Notes under the pieces: generated by a model
What the model was told of the DNA's origin: nothing
Seen by the model: only the letters and a program-made list of their open reading frames with translations
Databases searched by the model: none
Source of the DNA: Shewanella cyperi
Lineage (GTDB): Bacteria; Pseudomonadota; Gammaproteobacteria; Enterobacterales; Shewanellaceae
NCBI RefSeq assembly: GCF_017354985.1
Contig: NZ_CP071501.1
Coordinates: 3,325,001 to 3,389,000, forward strand
Length of the DNA stretch: 64,000 nucleotides
Direction of reading: 5' to 3'
Translations under genes and position numbers: made by a program
In this document: piece after piece, positions 14,934 through 23,893 of the stretch
Layout: each line of letters begins with the position of its first letter
Position numbering within the stretch: position 1 is the first letter of the stretch

Positions 14934-16643
14934 ATGAACAGGGGCAGTCTCACTTCCAAGATCCTCGGCCTTATGCTGACCCTGATCCTGCTTTCTTCCG
15001 GATTGGCCCTGTTTGCCATCGCCAATCTGTCCTACAGCCTGGGGGATGCCAGAGCGGTGAACGCCTCCGGCTCATTGCGGATGCAGAGTTACCGGCTGAT
15101 GCTTTACACCCACGCGGGCAAGGAGCAGCTGCAAGCCAAAATCCAGGAGTTTGAGGCCACGCTCAACTCAGATGCGCTCAAACGCTCTCATGACTGGACC
15201 AGTCCGGAGCGCTTGCGGCAGCAATATTTGCTGGTTCAGAACAAATGGCAACATATGAAGCAGCTGGCCATGGCCGAAGATTCCGGGCGCTATGGGGCTC
15301 TGTTGCAGGATTTTGTCGACACCATAGATCTGCTGGTGCTGGAAACCGAACTCCACGCCGCCTTCAAACTGAAACTGCTGGCCGCCAGCCAGGCCATGGG
15401 CTTGGGACTGATGCTGCTGGTGGCCTTTTTCGCGGTGCGCTATACCCGTCGCAAGGTGGTGGTACCGCTGCAGCAACTGATGCACTCGGCCAACACCATA
15501 GCCAAAGGCAATTTCGATGTGCAGTTGCCCGAAACCGAATACCTGGAGCTGCAGGCGCTGACCCACGCCCTCGACAGCACGGCCAAAGAGCTGTCGGCAC
15601 TCTATGGCGATCTTGAACATCAGGTACAGGAAAAAACCCGTGCCCTCAGCCGTGCCAACGGCGAACTGGCCCTGCTGTATGACACCCTGGTGATGCTCCA
15701 CGGCAAACAACCGGATTATCGGGCCCTCAAGCCCGCCCTCGACAAGCTCAAGCAATTTGAAGCCATGCAATACCTGCGGCTGTGTATCAGTCATGGGGAC
15801 GAGCAACAGGAAATCATCACTGCCGATGGTGGTTGGCCCGAAGAGGCCCTGGCGCAATATCACATTCCGCTGACATTCGAAGGCAGCGTCCTCGGCAAAC
15901 TGGAGTGTATTTCTGCCCGCCCTTGCAATGGCCCTCTGCTGGAAAACTTTGCCCTGATCCTGGCCCGTAGCCTGCTGCTATACCAGGCGTCGGAACAGAA
16001 GCAGCAACTGGCTTTGATGGAAGAGCGCGGCGTGATAGCCCGCGAACTGCACGATTCACTGGGACAGGTGCTTTCGTACCTGAAAATCCAACTCAATTTG
16101 CTGCGCAAGGGCCTGGATGATTGCTGCCTGAGCCCCCAGGTAGAACAGCAACTGAGCGAGATCAACGAAGGGGTCAGCGCCGCCTATGTGCAACTGCGGG
16201 AGCTCTTGTCCACCTTCCGCCTGACCATCAAGGAACCCAATCTGCAACATGCGCTCGAGGCCATGCTGGAACAACTGCGTAACCAGACAAGCTGTGAAAT
16301 AGTGCTCGACTACGGGCTGGAGCAACAACTGCTGGGCGCCAATCAACATATCCACATACTGCAGCTGACCCGTGAGGCCACACTCAATGCCATCAAGCAT
16401 GCCCAGGCCAAACGCATAGAAATTTGCTGCTGTAAAAATGATGCCGGCTTGATTAACATCAGCATCAGTGACGATGGCATAGGCATCAATCATTTACGGG
16501 AAAGGGACAATCACTTTGGCATTGGCATAATGCAGGAGCGAGCCGCCAAGCTCAGCGGTCGCCTGAATTTCTCCGGCAATGCCGCCGGTGGTGCCACTGT
16601 ATCCCTGACCCTTCCCCCTCATCAGGAGACAAACCATGGGTAA
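14934..16643 (+). CDS. narQ: Nitrate/nitrite sensor histidine kinase NarQ
   Basis: 569 residues. Inner-membrane sensor of nitrate and nitrite. First membrane helix about 10-30, then the ligand-binding P-box (SLGDARAVNASGSLRMQSYR, 36-55) whose Arg pair binds nitrate, a periplasmic helical bundle to about 148, second helix 150-168, HAMP to about 222, a coiled coil and cysteine-containing central module, then HisKA_3 with the phospho-accepting His373 in ARELHDSLGQ and a GHKL ATPase domain (DDGIGI, GIGIMQERA). The 8-base overlap with the regulator gene argues for one transcript and matched expression. Single sensor with NarP partner is the usual Shewanella arrangement. Confidence 0.95.
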   Translation: MNRGSLTSKILGLMLTLILLSSGLALFAIANLSYSLGDARAVNASGSLRMQSYRLMLYTHAGKEQLQAKIQEFEATLNSDALKRSHDWTSPERLRQQYLLVQNKWQHMKQLAMAEDSGRYGALLQDFVDTIDLLVLETELHAAFKLKLLAASQAMGLGLMLLVAFFAVRYTRRKVVVPLQQLMHSANTIAKGNFDVQLPETEYLELQALTHALDSTAKELSALYGDLEHQVQEKTRALSRANGELALLYDTLVMLHGKQPDYRALKPALDKLKQFEAMQYLRLCISHGDEQQEIITADGGWPEEALAQYHIPLTFEGSVLGKLECISARPCNGPLLENFALILARSLLLYQASEQKQQLALMEERGVIARELHDSLGQVLSYLKIQLNLLRKGLDDCCLSPQVEQQLSEINEGVSAAYVQLRELLSTFRLTIKEPNLQHALEAMLEQLRNQTSCEIVLDYGLEQQLLGANQHIHILQLTREATLNAIKHAQAKRIEICCCKNDAGLINISISDDGIGINHLRERDNHFGIGIMQERAAKLSGRLNFSGNAAGGATVSLTLPPHQETNHG

Positions 16644-17265
16644 ACCCTATTCAGTGCTGGTGGTCGACGACCATCCACTGCTGCGCAGAGGCATCTGCCA
16701 ATTAATCAATTCAGATCCTGACTTCACCCTCCTGGGTGAGGCCGGCAGCGGGATTGAGGCCCTGAATATGGTGGGCGACAATGAACCCGACATCATACTG
16801 CTGGATTTGAACATGAAGGGGATGTCGGGACTCGATACCCTCAGCGGCCTGCGCCAGGAAGGAGTGACCGCCCGGGTAGTAATTTTGACAGTGTCCGATG
16901 CCAAGGCCGATGTGATCCGACTGCTGAGGGCCGGCGCAGACGGTTATTTGCTGAAAGATACCGAACCGGATTTATTGCTGGAAAAACTGAAACATGCCAT
17001 GCAGGGCCACAGGGTGATCAGCGAAGCAGTCGAGGCCTACCAACTGGAGCTCAAGCAGGCCGCCGATGAGGACGAGTGGATCAACTCACTGACGCCACGG
17101 GAAATGCAAATCCTCACCCAGCTGGCCGAGGGCCTGAGCAACCGCACCATTTCCGAGCAGCTGCATATCAGCGAAGGGACGGTTAAGGTCCACGTCAAAA
17201 ACCTGCTGCGCAAGGCCAACGCCAAGTCCCGCACCGAAATGGCGGTGCGTTACCTCAACCGTTAA
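16636..17265 (+). CDS. narP: Response regulator NarP
   Basis: 209 residues. Receiver domain with acidic pocket DD (11-12), phospho-accepting Asp57 (LLDLNMKG) and the conserved Lys in LLKDTEP; C-terminal LuxR-type helix-turn-helix about 146-200 (LTPREMQILTQLAEGLSN, GTVKVHVKNLL). Partner of NarQ, overlapping its gene by 8 bases. NarP activates nitrate and nitrite reductase genes under low oxygen; the targets (nap, nrf) are not in this window. Assignment as NarP rather than NarL rests on the NarQ linkage and the Shewanella context, as the two families are close. Confidence 0.92.
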   Translation: MGKPYSVLVVDDHPLLRRGICQLINSDPDFTLLGEAGSGIEALNMVGDNEPDIILLDLNMKGMSGLDTLSGLRQEGVTARVVILTVSDAKADVIRLLRAGADGYLLKDTEPDLLLEKLKHAMQGHRVISEAVEAYQLELKQAADEDEWINSLTPREMQILTQLAEGLSNRTISEQLHISEGTVKVHVKNLLRKANAKSRTEMAVRYLNR

Positions 17266-17274
17266 TGGCAGGGT

Positions 17275-17304
17275 GACAGCCGCGGGCATGGCTCAGCGGC
17301 TGTC
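17275..17304. terminator. Possible hairpin between narP and yacL
   Basis: 9-bp stem GACAGCCGC/GCGGCTGTC with a 12-base loop between convergent genes; it overlaps the last codons of yacL and has no good T run on either strand, so the terminator role is uncertain. Confidence 0.4.
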
Positions 17305-17667
17305 ATTAACAAAAAGCTGCCAGCTTTCAAGGGCATGTTGAAAGTCTTCCAGGCCGCAGCTGGCCTCGGATTCACTGTCATACATGGACATGCCTTCGTC
17401 CAGCTCATCCAGACTGTCGTAGCCCAGCACATTGGCAAAGATCCTCGCCTGCTCGGCATCGAGCTCCAGGGTAAAATCGCGACCAATCTGACGCCACTCT
17501 CCATGCCCAGCAGCCTGCAGCTGGGCCACCTTGGCCAGCAATCGGGTGCAACCGTCACTGTCTTCCCCCAGTTCCTCGCAAAACCAGCGCCCCATGACCT
17601 CATGTTCCATGCTGAAATTGGCAAACAGGCTGCCATCGAGACTGTTGCGGCGAAACTCAAACTCCAT
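17293..17667 (-). CDS. yacL: YacL family protein (UPF0231)
   Basis: 124 residues, cytoplasmic, no signal peptide or metal motif. It shares with E. coli YacL the blocks MEHEVMGRWFCEE, DFTLELDAEQARIFAN and the acidic tail DEGMSMYDSESEASCGLEDF. The function is not known in any organism to my knowledge. Convergent with narP, and upstream of it lies the divergent zntB, so it is a monocistronic gene. Composition matches its neighbours. Confidence 0.88.
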   Translation of the reverse strand: MEFEFRRNSLDGSLFANFSMEHEVMGRWFCEELGEDSDGCTRLLAKVAQLQAAGHGEWRQIGRDFTLELDAEQARIFANVLGYDSLDELDEGMSMYDSESEASCGLEDFQHALESWQLFVNDSR

Positions 17668-17822
17668 CGTCTGTTCCTGAAAAGCAAAAAATATCTTCCA
17701 GCAATTTTATCCCAAATCCGCAGGACTTGCTTCCGGGACTGACAAGTGCCGGCTCACAGGCTTGAGCTTGGGACAGGCCCTAAGGTAAGTTAGCGTTATC
17801 ACAACCGAATTTGGAACGGCTT

Positions 17823-18788
17823 ATGCGCAAAGGATTTATCTATTGCCTGCTGCTCAGCGGCGAGCGTGCCGGCAGTTTGCTCAGCTTTGAGGAGCTGCAG
17901 GCCTGGACGCCGGAGCAAGGGCTGCTGTGGGTTCACCTCAATTACGAGGAAACCCATGCCCGCGAATGGCTCTACGGTCAAACCTTGCCAAGGTTGGAAA
18001 TCGATGCCCTCTTGACCCGGGACACCCGCCCAAGGGCCATAGTGACCGAACAGGGCATGCTGCTGGCGCTGCGGGGCGTCAACCTCAATCCAGATGCGGA
18101 TCCCGAAGACATGGTGGCACTGCGTCTGCTGGCCAGCGAAACGCGCATCATCAGTACCAGTCGCCGCAGCCTGCATTCGGTAAAAGAACTGGCCGACAAA
18201 ATCATGTTGCGCCAGGGCCCAAAAACCACCGGCGAGTTTATCCTGGAGATCTGCGATCGCCTGACCCTGCGCAAAACGGAGTTCATCGCCAAGCTTGATG
18301 ACAAGATGGATGAACTGGAAGAGCTGTTGGTCAGCGGCGGCAAGCAAGACCTGCGCAGCGACATCGCCGAACTCAGGCGCCAAACCGTGGCACTGCGCCG
18401 TTATCTGGCCCCCCAAAGGGAAGCCTTTGCGGCCATGCAGACCGACGAAGACACCTTGCTCAATCACCATGAGCAGATGCGGCTGCGGGAGATCCGTGAC
18501 CGCCTGGTGCGGGCCATAGAAGATCTGGAAGCGATAAGGGACAGGGCCAACGTCACCCAGGAAGAACTGCTGAGCCGCCAATCGGAGGAACTCAACCAGA
18601 GGTTATATTTCCTGTCACTGGTGACAGCAGTATTTCTGCCACTGGGTTTTCTCACCGGTCTATTGGGGGTCAATATCGGCGGTATTCCCGGAGCCAACAC
18701 CGACTGGGCTTTTGCCGCCTTCTGCGGCCTGCTGATACTCCTGGTCGCCGTGCAACTGCTGCTGTTCTACCGCAAACGCTGGCTTTGA
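17823..18788 (+). CDS. zntB: Zinc transporter ZntB (CorA family)
   Basis: 321 residues started at the ATG with GGAA 8 bases before; a TTG start 4 codons earlier has no ribosome site. Large cytoplasmic domain (1-250) with long helices rich in Glu/Arg, then two C-terminal membrane helices (about 262-282 and 293-314). The pore motif after the first helix reads GVNIGGIPG, the GxN of the ZntB branch in place of CorA's GMN. ZntB forms a pentamer; the older view is zinc export, while later work supports proton-coupled zinc uptake. No partner genes. Confidence 0.88.
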   Translation: MRKGFIYCLLLSGERAGSLLSFEELQAWTPEQGLLWVHLNYEETHAREWLYGQTLPRLEIDALLTRDTRPRAIVTEQGMLLALRGVNLNPDADPEDMVALRLLASETRIISTSRRSLHSVKELADKIMLRQGPKTTGEFILEICDRLTLRKTEFIAKLDDKMDELEELLVSGGKQDLRSDIAELRRQTVALRRYLAPQREAFAAMQTDEDTLLNHHEQMRLREIRDRLVRAIEDLEAIRDRANVTQEELLSRQSEELNQRLYFLSLVTAVFLPLGFLTGLLGVNIGGIPGANTDWAFAAFCGLLILLVAVQLLLFYRKRWL

Positions 18789-18936
18789 TTGAATAAATTG
18801 CCTACCTATTATCAGCCGGCCACCGCTGGGGATTCAGGTATCTGTTGTCTAAAGGCGCAGAAAAACGAACGATATCTGCCGAGCAGACACAACTCCGGTT
18901 GCTATTGCGACACCAACAACAAGTGCGACACCAGCA

Positions 18937-18970
18937 AAAAGGCCGTACCTGTAGCGGCACGGCCTTTTGG
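18937..18970. terminator. Bidirectional terminator between zntB and the phosphoribosyltransferase
   Basis: 10-bp stem AAAAGGCCGT/ACGGCCTTTT with a 12-base loop. The open frame that spans it (18789-18992) is not a gene. Confidence 0.75.
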
Positions 18971-18998
18971 AGCAGGGTTAAGCGCGGCTTAAATAAGC

Positions 18999-19565
18999 TT
19001 AAATAAACAGGTCGCGGATGTTTCTCAAATCGCCCTTGCCGTTGGCAATCTCATCCGGGGTCAGTCCTGATACTTCGTGTGGGAACACCAGCCAGTCTTC
19101 GGAGGAGTGAATATAGTAATCAGGCTTCAAGGGCACAGCGGTATTCTTGGGCTTGTAGTAAGGACAAGCGATGCGTACGTCCCTTGGCATGTTAAGTCGC
19201 ATCAGCTGACTCAGTTTTTCCTTGAGCGCATGGATTGAGCGGCCGGAGTCGAACACGTCATCGACAATCAGCAGGCCGTCGTCGGCATTGGCGTTTTCCA
19301 CTATGTAGTGCAGACCATGGACCTTGATTTCCTTGCTCTGTTTGTCTGTGCCTATGCCGTAATAGGAAGAAGTGCGCACGGCTATGTGGTCCGTTTCCAC
19401 CTGTTTGAAGTCAAAATACTCCTGCACGGCTATGCCTATGGGGGCACCGCCACGCCAGATACCCACGATAAATTGTGGCCGGAAACCACTTTCATAGACC
19501 TGGGCTGCCAAACGGAAGGAATCCTCCAGCAGCTGCTGCGCGGTAATATAGTATTTATCTGACAT
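18999..19565 (-). CDS. Type I phosphoribosyltransferase (purine type)
   Basis: 188 residues with the PRPP-binding loop LLIVDDVFDSGRSI (about residues 98-111) and an N-terminal PPi-loop block VGIWRGGAPIG (about 34-44). The architecture is that of hypoxanthine/xanthine/guanine phosphoribosyltransferases, cytoplasmic salvage enzymes. It differs from standard Hpt and Gpt, so I give no symbol; similar proteins in Shewanella are often annotated simply as phosphoribosyltransferase or hypoxanthine phosphoribosyltransferase. The 212 bases between it and phoD show no shared operon. The base specificity cannot be read from the sequence. Confidence 0.85.
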   Translation of the reverse strand: MSDKYYITAQQLLEDSFRLAAQVYESGFRPQFIVGIWRGGAPIGIAVQEYFDFKQVETDHIAVRTSSYYGIGTDKQSKEIKVHGLHYIVENANADDGLLIVDDVFDSGRSIHALKEKLSQLMRLNMPRDVRIACPYYKPKNTAVPLKPDYYIHSSEDWLVFPHEVSGLTPDEIANGKGDLRNIRDLFI

Positions 19566-19734
19566 ACAAGTGCCCCATCATCTCTGTGTTATTGCTTTGT
19601 ATTTATTGCGCTGTCTTTGACATTGACCACACAGTGCCAATGCCGGACCAGCCGCCGGGATTTGGGGCGGCATTCTAGCGCATTATGGTCCCATTTGCTG
19701 CGCTGCGGTGGTCAGATCCTGCGCCAGCGCAAAA

Positions 19735-19763
19735 AAAAATCCACCCGCAGGTGGATTTTTCTA
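19735..19763 (-). terminator. Terminator after phoD
   Basis: 11-bp stem AAAAATCCACC/GGTGGATTTTT, 4-base loop, and a run of nine T on the minus-strand transcript. Confidence 0.88.
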
Positions 19764-19777
19764 TCTTCCCCACGTTA

Positions 19778-21553
19778 TCAGGTTTCGCTCACCGGAACTA
19801 TGGCGTGGCTGCCGGCCAGAGTCATGGCACTGTAGCCCCTGTCCTCGGCCTCGGTGAAATCACTGTCCAATATGCTGCTGACGAAGTGCCAATCGCTGCG
19901 CACCGCATCCTGGGTAAAGGTCAGGGTCATGAAACCGCGATCCTTGAGGTTGGCATATTTGAGATCCTCCACCAGCCCCACCACGGCCGCTTCGGTGGCC
20001 GGGATCTGCTCTGTGGGCAGATTGAGGTAATACTCAAGCCCCGGTGAAGACACCGAACTGGTGGCAAACTCCACCCCCACCACGTCACCATTGACGTCGC
20101 GCAGCTCGTTGGCCCAGGCATTGTGGGTATCACCGGCGATCACCACCAGGTTATGATCTTTCGACTTGGCGGTTCCGAGGATCACCTCGCGCTCATAGGC
20201 ATAGCCATCCCAGGCATCCAGGTTATAGGGGATGGAGGGCAGTTTCAGCAGCGCCACCACTTCCGGGGTCAGCTTGTACTGGTTGGCCACCAGATAGGTC
20301 AGCTCATTCTGGGTCAGGGTCGGATCGTTGGCCTGGGCACGGGCTGCCAACTGAGCCAGGGCAGCCAGCTCGGCAAACTGGGGAATACTCAGTTGCTGGG
20401 TGGCGATGGCCGCCGGCAGCAGCATCTTGCCCATCAGCACCTGTTGTCCCAGCACCTGCCACTTGCCGGTGGCGGACAGCAGGGTGCCCTGCAGCCACAG
20501 CAGTTGCAGCGCACCCAACATGGTACGGTCAGTGGCGGTCACATCGGCCATAAAGGCTTCGCCGTCAAAGGCACCAGTGTTGGGATCCAGATAGGTGTTG
20601 AAGTCCAGCTGCTGGTCACGGCCCAGCAGACGGGTATCAAGCATGTGCAGATCCACCAGATCGCCAAAGCTGAAGCTGCGGTAGATCTCCTCATGGTTGC
20701 CTTCGCGCCAGGGGCGGATCGGCAGCCACTCGAAATAGGCCTGCATGGCGGCCTGTTTGCGGGCGCTGAAGTCGCCCTCCCCCTCATTGTGATTTTCCGC
20801 CCCTTCGCGCCAGGCGTCGTTGCATACCTCGTGGTCATCCCAGACGGTGATAAAGGGCACCATGGCATGCAGCTTTTGCAGGCTGGCATCGCCGCGGTAC
20901 TGGGCGTAACGGGTGCGGTAATCGCCAAGGGAAACCAGTTCGTGTGCCGGCAACACTTCACGGCCCAGCTCTGCCGCATGTTCGCTGGCGTAGCCGCCGC
21001 GCTCGTATTCGTAGATGTAATCCCCCAGGTGCACCAGGGCGTCGAGATCCTGCTGCTCGGTCAGGAGTTCATACACGTTGAAGTAACCGGCGGGGAAATT
21101 GGCACAGCTGACCACGGCCAGCTTGACCTGGCTGACGGCCCCCTCCGGCAGGGTGCGGGTCTTGCCTGTCAAAGAGGTAACACTGCCGCTCTTGAAGCGG
21201 AAGAAATACGCCGTGCCCGCCGTCAGGCCCATAGCATCTACCTTGACCGTGTAATCCCTGTCGGCATTGGTAACTGTGCTGCCGTTGGTCACTATGTCCT
21301 TGAAGTCGGCGTCGGTGGCCACTTCCCAGGACACTCGCACATCGGCGTCGGTTTCCGGGGTGACCCTGGTCCAGAGGATCACCGCATCATGGGCGGGATC
21401 GCCGCTGGCAATGCCATGGTTAAAGGCAACGGCAACCGCAGGCGTATCGTCATCGCTGCTGGAGCAGCCCATCAGGCCATAGGAAAGTACCGCGGCACCC
21501 ACCCCTTTGGCCGACATGGCCAGGAAGTCACGACGTGAAAAAGACCGTTTCAT
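19778..21553 (-). CDS. phoD: PhoD-type alkaline phosphatase, Tat-exported, possible lipoprotein
   Basis: 591 residues. Signal with the twin-arginine motif SRRDFLA (6-12) followed by a hydrophobic stretch and GLMGC, a lipobox with Cys30, so it may be lipidated after Tat export. An N-terminal immunoglobulin-like PhoD_N domain (SGDPAHDAVILWTRVTP, about 51-67) precedes the calcium/iron metallophosphatase domain, with the metal motifs HLGDYIYEYE, WDDHEVCND and GDTHNAW in order. It hydrolyses phosphomonoesters and some diesters outside the cytoplasm to release phosphate. A weak PhoB-like box lies about 80 bases upstream (21628-21645). Length is ordinary for PhoD (about 550-600). Confidence 0.9.
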   Translation of the reverse strand: MKRSFSRRDFLAMSAKGVGAAVLSYGLMGCSSSDDDTPAVAVAFNHGIASGDPAHDAVILWTRVTPETDADVRVSWEVATDADFKDIVTNGSTVTNADRDYTVKVDAMGLTAGTAYFFRFKSGSVTSLTGKTRTLPEGAVSQVKLAVVSCANFPAGYFNVYELLTEQQDLDALVHLGDYIYEYERGGYASEHAAELGREVLPAHELVSLGDYRTRYAQYRGDASLQKLHAMVPFITVWDDHEVCNDAWREGAENHNEGEGDFSARKQAAMQAYFEWLPIRPWREGNHEEIYRSFSFGDLVDLHMLDTRLLGRDQQLDFNTYLDPNTGAFDGEAFMADVTATDRTMLGALQLLWLQGTLLSATGKWQVLGQQVLMGKMLLPAAIATQQLSIPQFAELAALAQLAARAQANDPTLTQNELTYLVANQYKLTPEVVALLKLPSIPYNLDAWDGYAYEREVILGTAKSKDHNLVVIAGDTHNAWANELRDVNGDVVGVEFATSSVSSPGLEYYLNLPTEQIPATEAAVVGLVEDLKYANLKDRGFMTLTFTQDAVRSDWHFVSSILDSDFTEAEDRGYSAMTLAGSHAIVPVSET

Positions 21554-21627
21554 TATTATTATTCCCTTGAGTTTATTGCAGTTTAAGTGGTATGAGGTCT
21601 AATGAGTCAAAATGTTGAAACATTAAT

Positions 21628-21645
21628 ATTACATAAGAGTGACAA
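21628..21645 (-). promoter_or_regulatory. Weak PhoB-box-like sequence upstream of phoD
   Basis: Minus strand TTGTCAC and ATGTAAT repeated at 11-base spacing, each 5 of 7 to the CTGTCAT half-site. Position suits a Pho promoter but the match is poor. Confidence 0.25.
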
Positions 21646-21753
21646 CTTGATAAGTGCTAATTTAAATAACTTAAAAACAAGCGCTTATACAGGATGCTAT
21701 ACTGAGTTGGCGCCAAATTGCCGAGTTTAGCCCCCCGAGTTAAGGAGCCCCAA

Positions 21754-22179
21754 ATGCAGGTCAAGGACATAATGACAGCCAACCCAATTTGCATCAGCGA
21801 TGGCGCCAGCCTCAGGGATGCCCACCTGCTGATGCAAAGCCGTGGCGTGCGCCATCTGCCGGTCATCGCCGAAAGTGATGGCCGTTATCGCGGCGTGCTC
21901 ACCCACAAGAAGATGATTGCCAGCGTGGTCGGCATGCTAAATCGCTATGGTGCCGGGGCTCTCGACCGCAAGGAACGCTTTACCCCCATAGCCGAGGTGA
22001 TGGAAGTTCCCGGCCAGCATCTGGGCACGGATGAGCCCCTGACAGTGGTGGTGGATTACTTTATCGACAATAAATCCGGCTGTTTGCCAGTGCTGGATGC
22101 CGACATGCGGGTGATAGGCATAGTGACCTCGTCGGACTTTGTGAAGCTCGCCAAGCGCTTGCTGCAACAGCAGGGTTAA
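21754..22179 (+). CDS. Tandem CBS-domain protein
   Basis: 141 residues made almost wholly of two CBS domains (about 1-57 and 75-138), first with DIMTANPICISDGAS and second with GTDEPLTVVVDYFIDN. CBS pairs bind adenosine nucleotides and usually sense energy state; nothing else is attached, so it would act as a regulatory subunit or ligand-buffer. Start is the ATG with AAGGAG at 7 bases; an in-frame TTG 12 codons earlier is rejected. Neighbours are unrelated. Partner protein unknown. Confidence 0.85.
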   Translation: MQVKDIMTANPICISDGASLRDAHLLMQSRGVRHLPVIAESDGRYRGVLTHKKMIASVVGMLNRYGAGALDRKERFTPIAEVMEVPGQHLGTDEPLTVVVDYFIDNKSGCLPVLDADMRVIGIVTSSDFVKLAKRLLQQQG

Positions 22180-22185
22180 CACTAG

Positions 22186-22252
22186 GGCTTGGTCGGTCTT
22201 TCTGCTGCGTTAGTGCTCGTTTATGTAGAATAGAAAACCGACCGAGCTGCTT
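22186..22252. repeat. Imperfect inverted repeat of unknown origin
   Basis: Arms CTTGGTCGGT.CTTTCT and AGAAAACCGACCGAG flank about 30 bases ending in a TATGTAGAATAG segment. It lies after the CBS gene and before that gene's probable terminator; it could be a small mobile-element remnant or a 3'-UTR structure. Confidence 0.3.
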
Positions 22253-22305
22253 CCCCCCCTGAAACGTCAACAAGTCTTAAGCTATTATCAAAATATTTTT
22301 GAAAT

Positions 22306-22332
22306 AAAACCGGGCCTGGACCCGGTTTTTTT
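22306..22332 (+). terminator. Rho-independent terminator after the CBS gene
   Basis: Stem AAAACCGGG/CCCGGTTTT with a 6-base loop and a T run of eight. Confidence 0.85.
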
Positions 22333-22387
22333 TAGCGCAGCCAAAGCTACAATGCCGCCATTGCCGTACCTTCACAGAGGATCAAAA

Positions 22388-23041
22388 ATGCAGGATTTAA
22401 GCTCGCTGGTAAAAAAACGCCGCACCACCAAAGCCTTTGACCCCAAGCGCAAGATTGCCGCCGACAAGATAGAGCACATCAAAACCCTGTTGCAGTTTGC
22501 CCCCTCCTCAACCAACTCCCAGCCCTGGCACTTTGTGCTGGCACAAACCGAGGCGGGCAAGGCCACTATCGCCAAGGCCACGGAGCAGTTTGCCTTCAAC
22601 ACCGCCAAGATAATGAACGCCTCCCACGTGCTGGTGCTGTGCACCAAACAACAGATGGACGAGGAACACCTGCACCAGGTGCTGAACCAGGAACAGGCCG
22701 ATGGCCGCTTTGCCGGTGAAGAAGCCAAGCAAAACCAGCACAATGGCCGCTCCTTCTTCGTCAACATGCACAGGTATGAGCTCAAGGACGCCCAACATTG
22801 GATGGAAAAGCAGGTGTATCTGGCCCTCGGCACCCTGCTGCTGGGCGCCTCGGCGCTGGACATAGACGCCTGCCCAATAGAAGGCTTCGATGCCACAGTG
22901 CTCAACCGTGAGCTGGGGTTGAGGGACAAGGGTTTCACCGCCTCTGTGATTGTGGCCCTGGGCTATCGCAGCGAGGAAGACTTCAACGCCGCCCTGCCGA
23001 AATCCCGCCTGCCGCAAGCGCAGATCTTCAGCCAGATCTGA
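22388..23041 (+). CDS. nfsB: Oxygen-insensitive NAD(P)H nitroreductase NfsB
   Basis: 217 residues from the ATG at 22388, the exact E. coli NfsB length (GAGG upstream); the longer frame to 22352 has no ribosome site. FMN flavoprotein, homodimer, which reduces nitroaromatics and quinones in two-electron steps. FMN-contact blocks RRTTKAFD (11-18), APSSTNSQPWH (39-49) and the PIEGFD segment near 164-169 are intact. Monocistronic, between the CBS gene and a DNAJ-related gene. The physiological substrate is not known for this family. Confidence 0.92.
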   Translation: MQDLSSLVKKRRTTKAFDPKRKIAADKIEHIKTLLQFAPSSTNSQPWHFVLAQTEAGKATIAKATEQFAFNTAKIMNASHVLVLCTKQQMDEEHLHQVLNQEQADGRFAGEEAKQNQHNGRSFFVNMHRYELKDAQHWMEKQVYLALGTLLLGASALDIDACPIEGFDATVLNRELGLRDKGFTASVIVALGYRSEEDFNAALPKSRLPQAQIFSQI

Positions 23042-23178
23042 GCCACTTATCCAGGTTACAATGGGCCCGGGCTGTTATGCCCGCGGCCCCAATTAGCGTC
23101 CGCAATTCATAAAAGATTGGAATTTGTCATCCCCAAAGCCTGTGGCATAGTGACCGATAACCTTATTCAGGATGAATC

Positions 23179-23826
23179 GTGCCCATGTTGCTCGCCCCCA
23201 CAGTGCCACAACTTGAAAACGCCAACACGGACGTCCCCGCCGCCAAGGGTGACAACCCTCTCATTTGGCCGCTGCTGAGTCTGCTGCAAGCCTCGGTACA
23301 AAGCTGGAAGGTGCATCATCTGGCCAGCGAACTCCAGTCCCGCGGCCTGATGCAACACCTGGATGACAATCCGGAAAAAGACCTGTTCAAACGCAATTTC
23401 CTGTTGATGAATGCCCTGTTCGAGCTGCAGGAGATGCTGCTGCCACGGCAGTGGTTACAGGTGCAGGCCATGGACATTCGCCTGCTGCGCCTGCCGCCGG
23501 CCGATGCCCAGCTGCAACTGGCCCAGGATGCGGCCCTGCGCAGCTATTACCTGGACTGGGGCAACTACGACACCTGCGCCAACGTGGTGCGGGAAATGTT
23601 GGAAGCCTTCTGGAGCCGCTACCAGGACTACATAGGCCTGGGGCACAGTGACATGCACAGGGCCCAGGCCCTGCGCATCTTCGAGCTGGATGAAGAAGCC
23701 TGCGAGCGGGATATCCGCCGCCAATGGCGCCGCCTGGCCTTTATGTGGCATCCGGATCGCCCAGAGGGTGAAGCGGCCCGCTTCAGGCAAATCTGCGAGG
23801 CCTGGCAGGTGTTGCGGCAACGCTGA
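23179..23826 (+). CDS. DNAJ-related (J-domain) protein
   Basis: 215 residues. An N-terminal DNAJ-related helical region (about 25-140) is followed by a C-terminal J domain (about 158-215) with HPD in MWHPDRPEG; the usual J-domain start is replaced by QALRIFELDEEACERDIRRQWRRLAF. The HPD loop should stimulate the ATPase of a DnaK-type chaperone; the client or partner is unknown. GTG start chosen (AGGA at 6 bases); an ATG two codons later is possible. No gene linkage that shows its job. Confidence 0.82.
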   Translation: MPMLLAPTVPQLENANTDVPAAKGDNPLIWPLLSLLQASVQSWKVHHLASELQSRGLMQHLDDNPEKDLFKRNFLLMNALFELQEMLLPRQWLQVQAMDIRLLRLPPADAQLQLAQDAALRSYYLDWGNYDTCANVVREMLEAFWSRYQDYIGLGHSDMHRAQALRIFELDEEACERDIRRQWRRLAFMWHPDRPEGEAARFRQICEAWQVLRQR

Positions 23827-23893
23827 GGCGGCGGGCCGATTTTCAAAGCCGGGCCTATAATTAAGCCTCTATCCCCACCCAAGGTAATCAATC

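Noticed and set aside
18789-18992. 67-codon frame after zntB
   Set aside because: Begins at a TTG at the zntB stop and runs through the terminator hairpin; not a gene.
20123-21538. 471-codon frame opposite phoD
   Set aside because: Mirror of the GC-rich codons of phoD; no motif, no signal.
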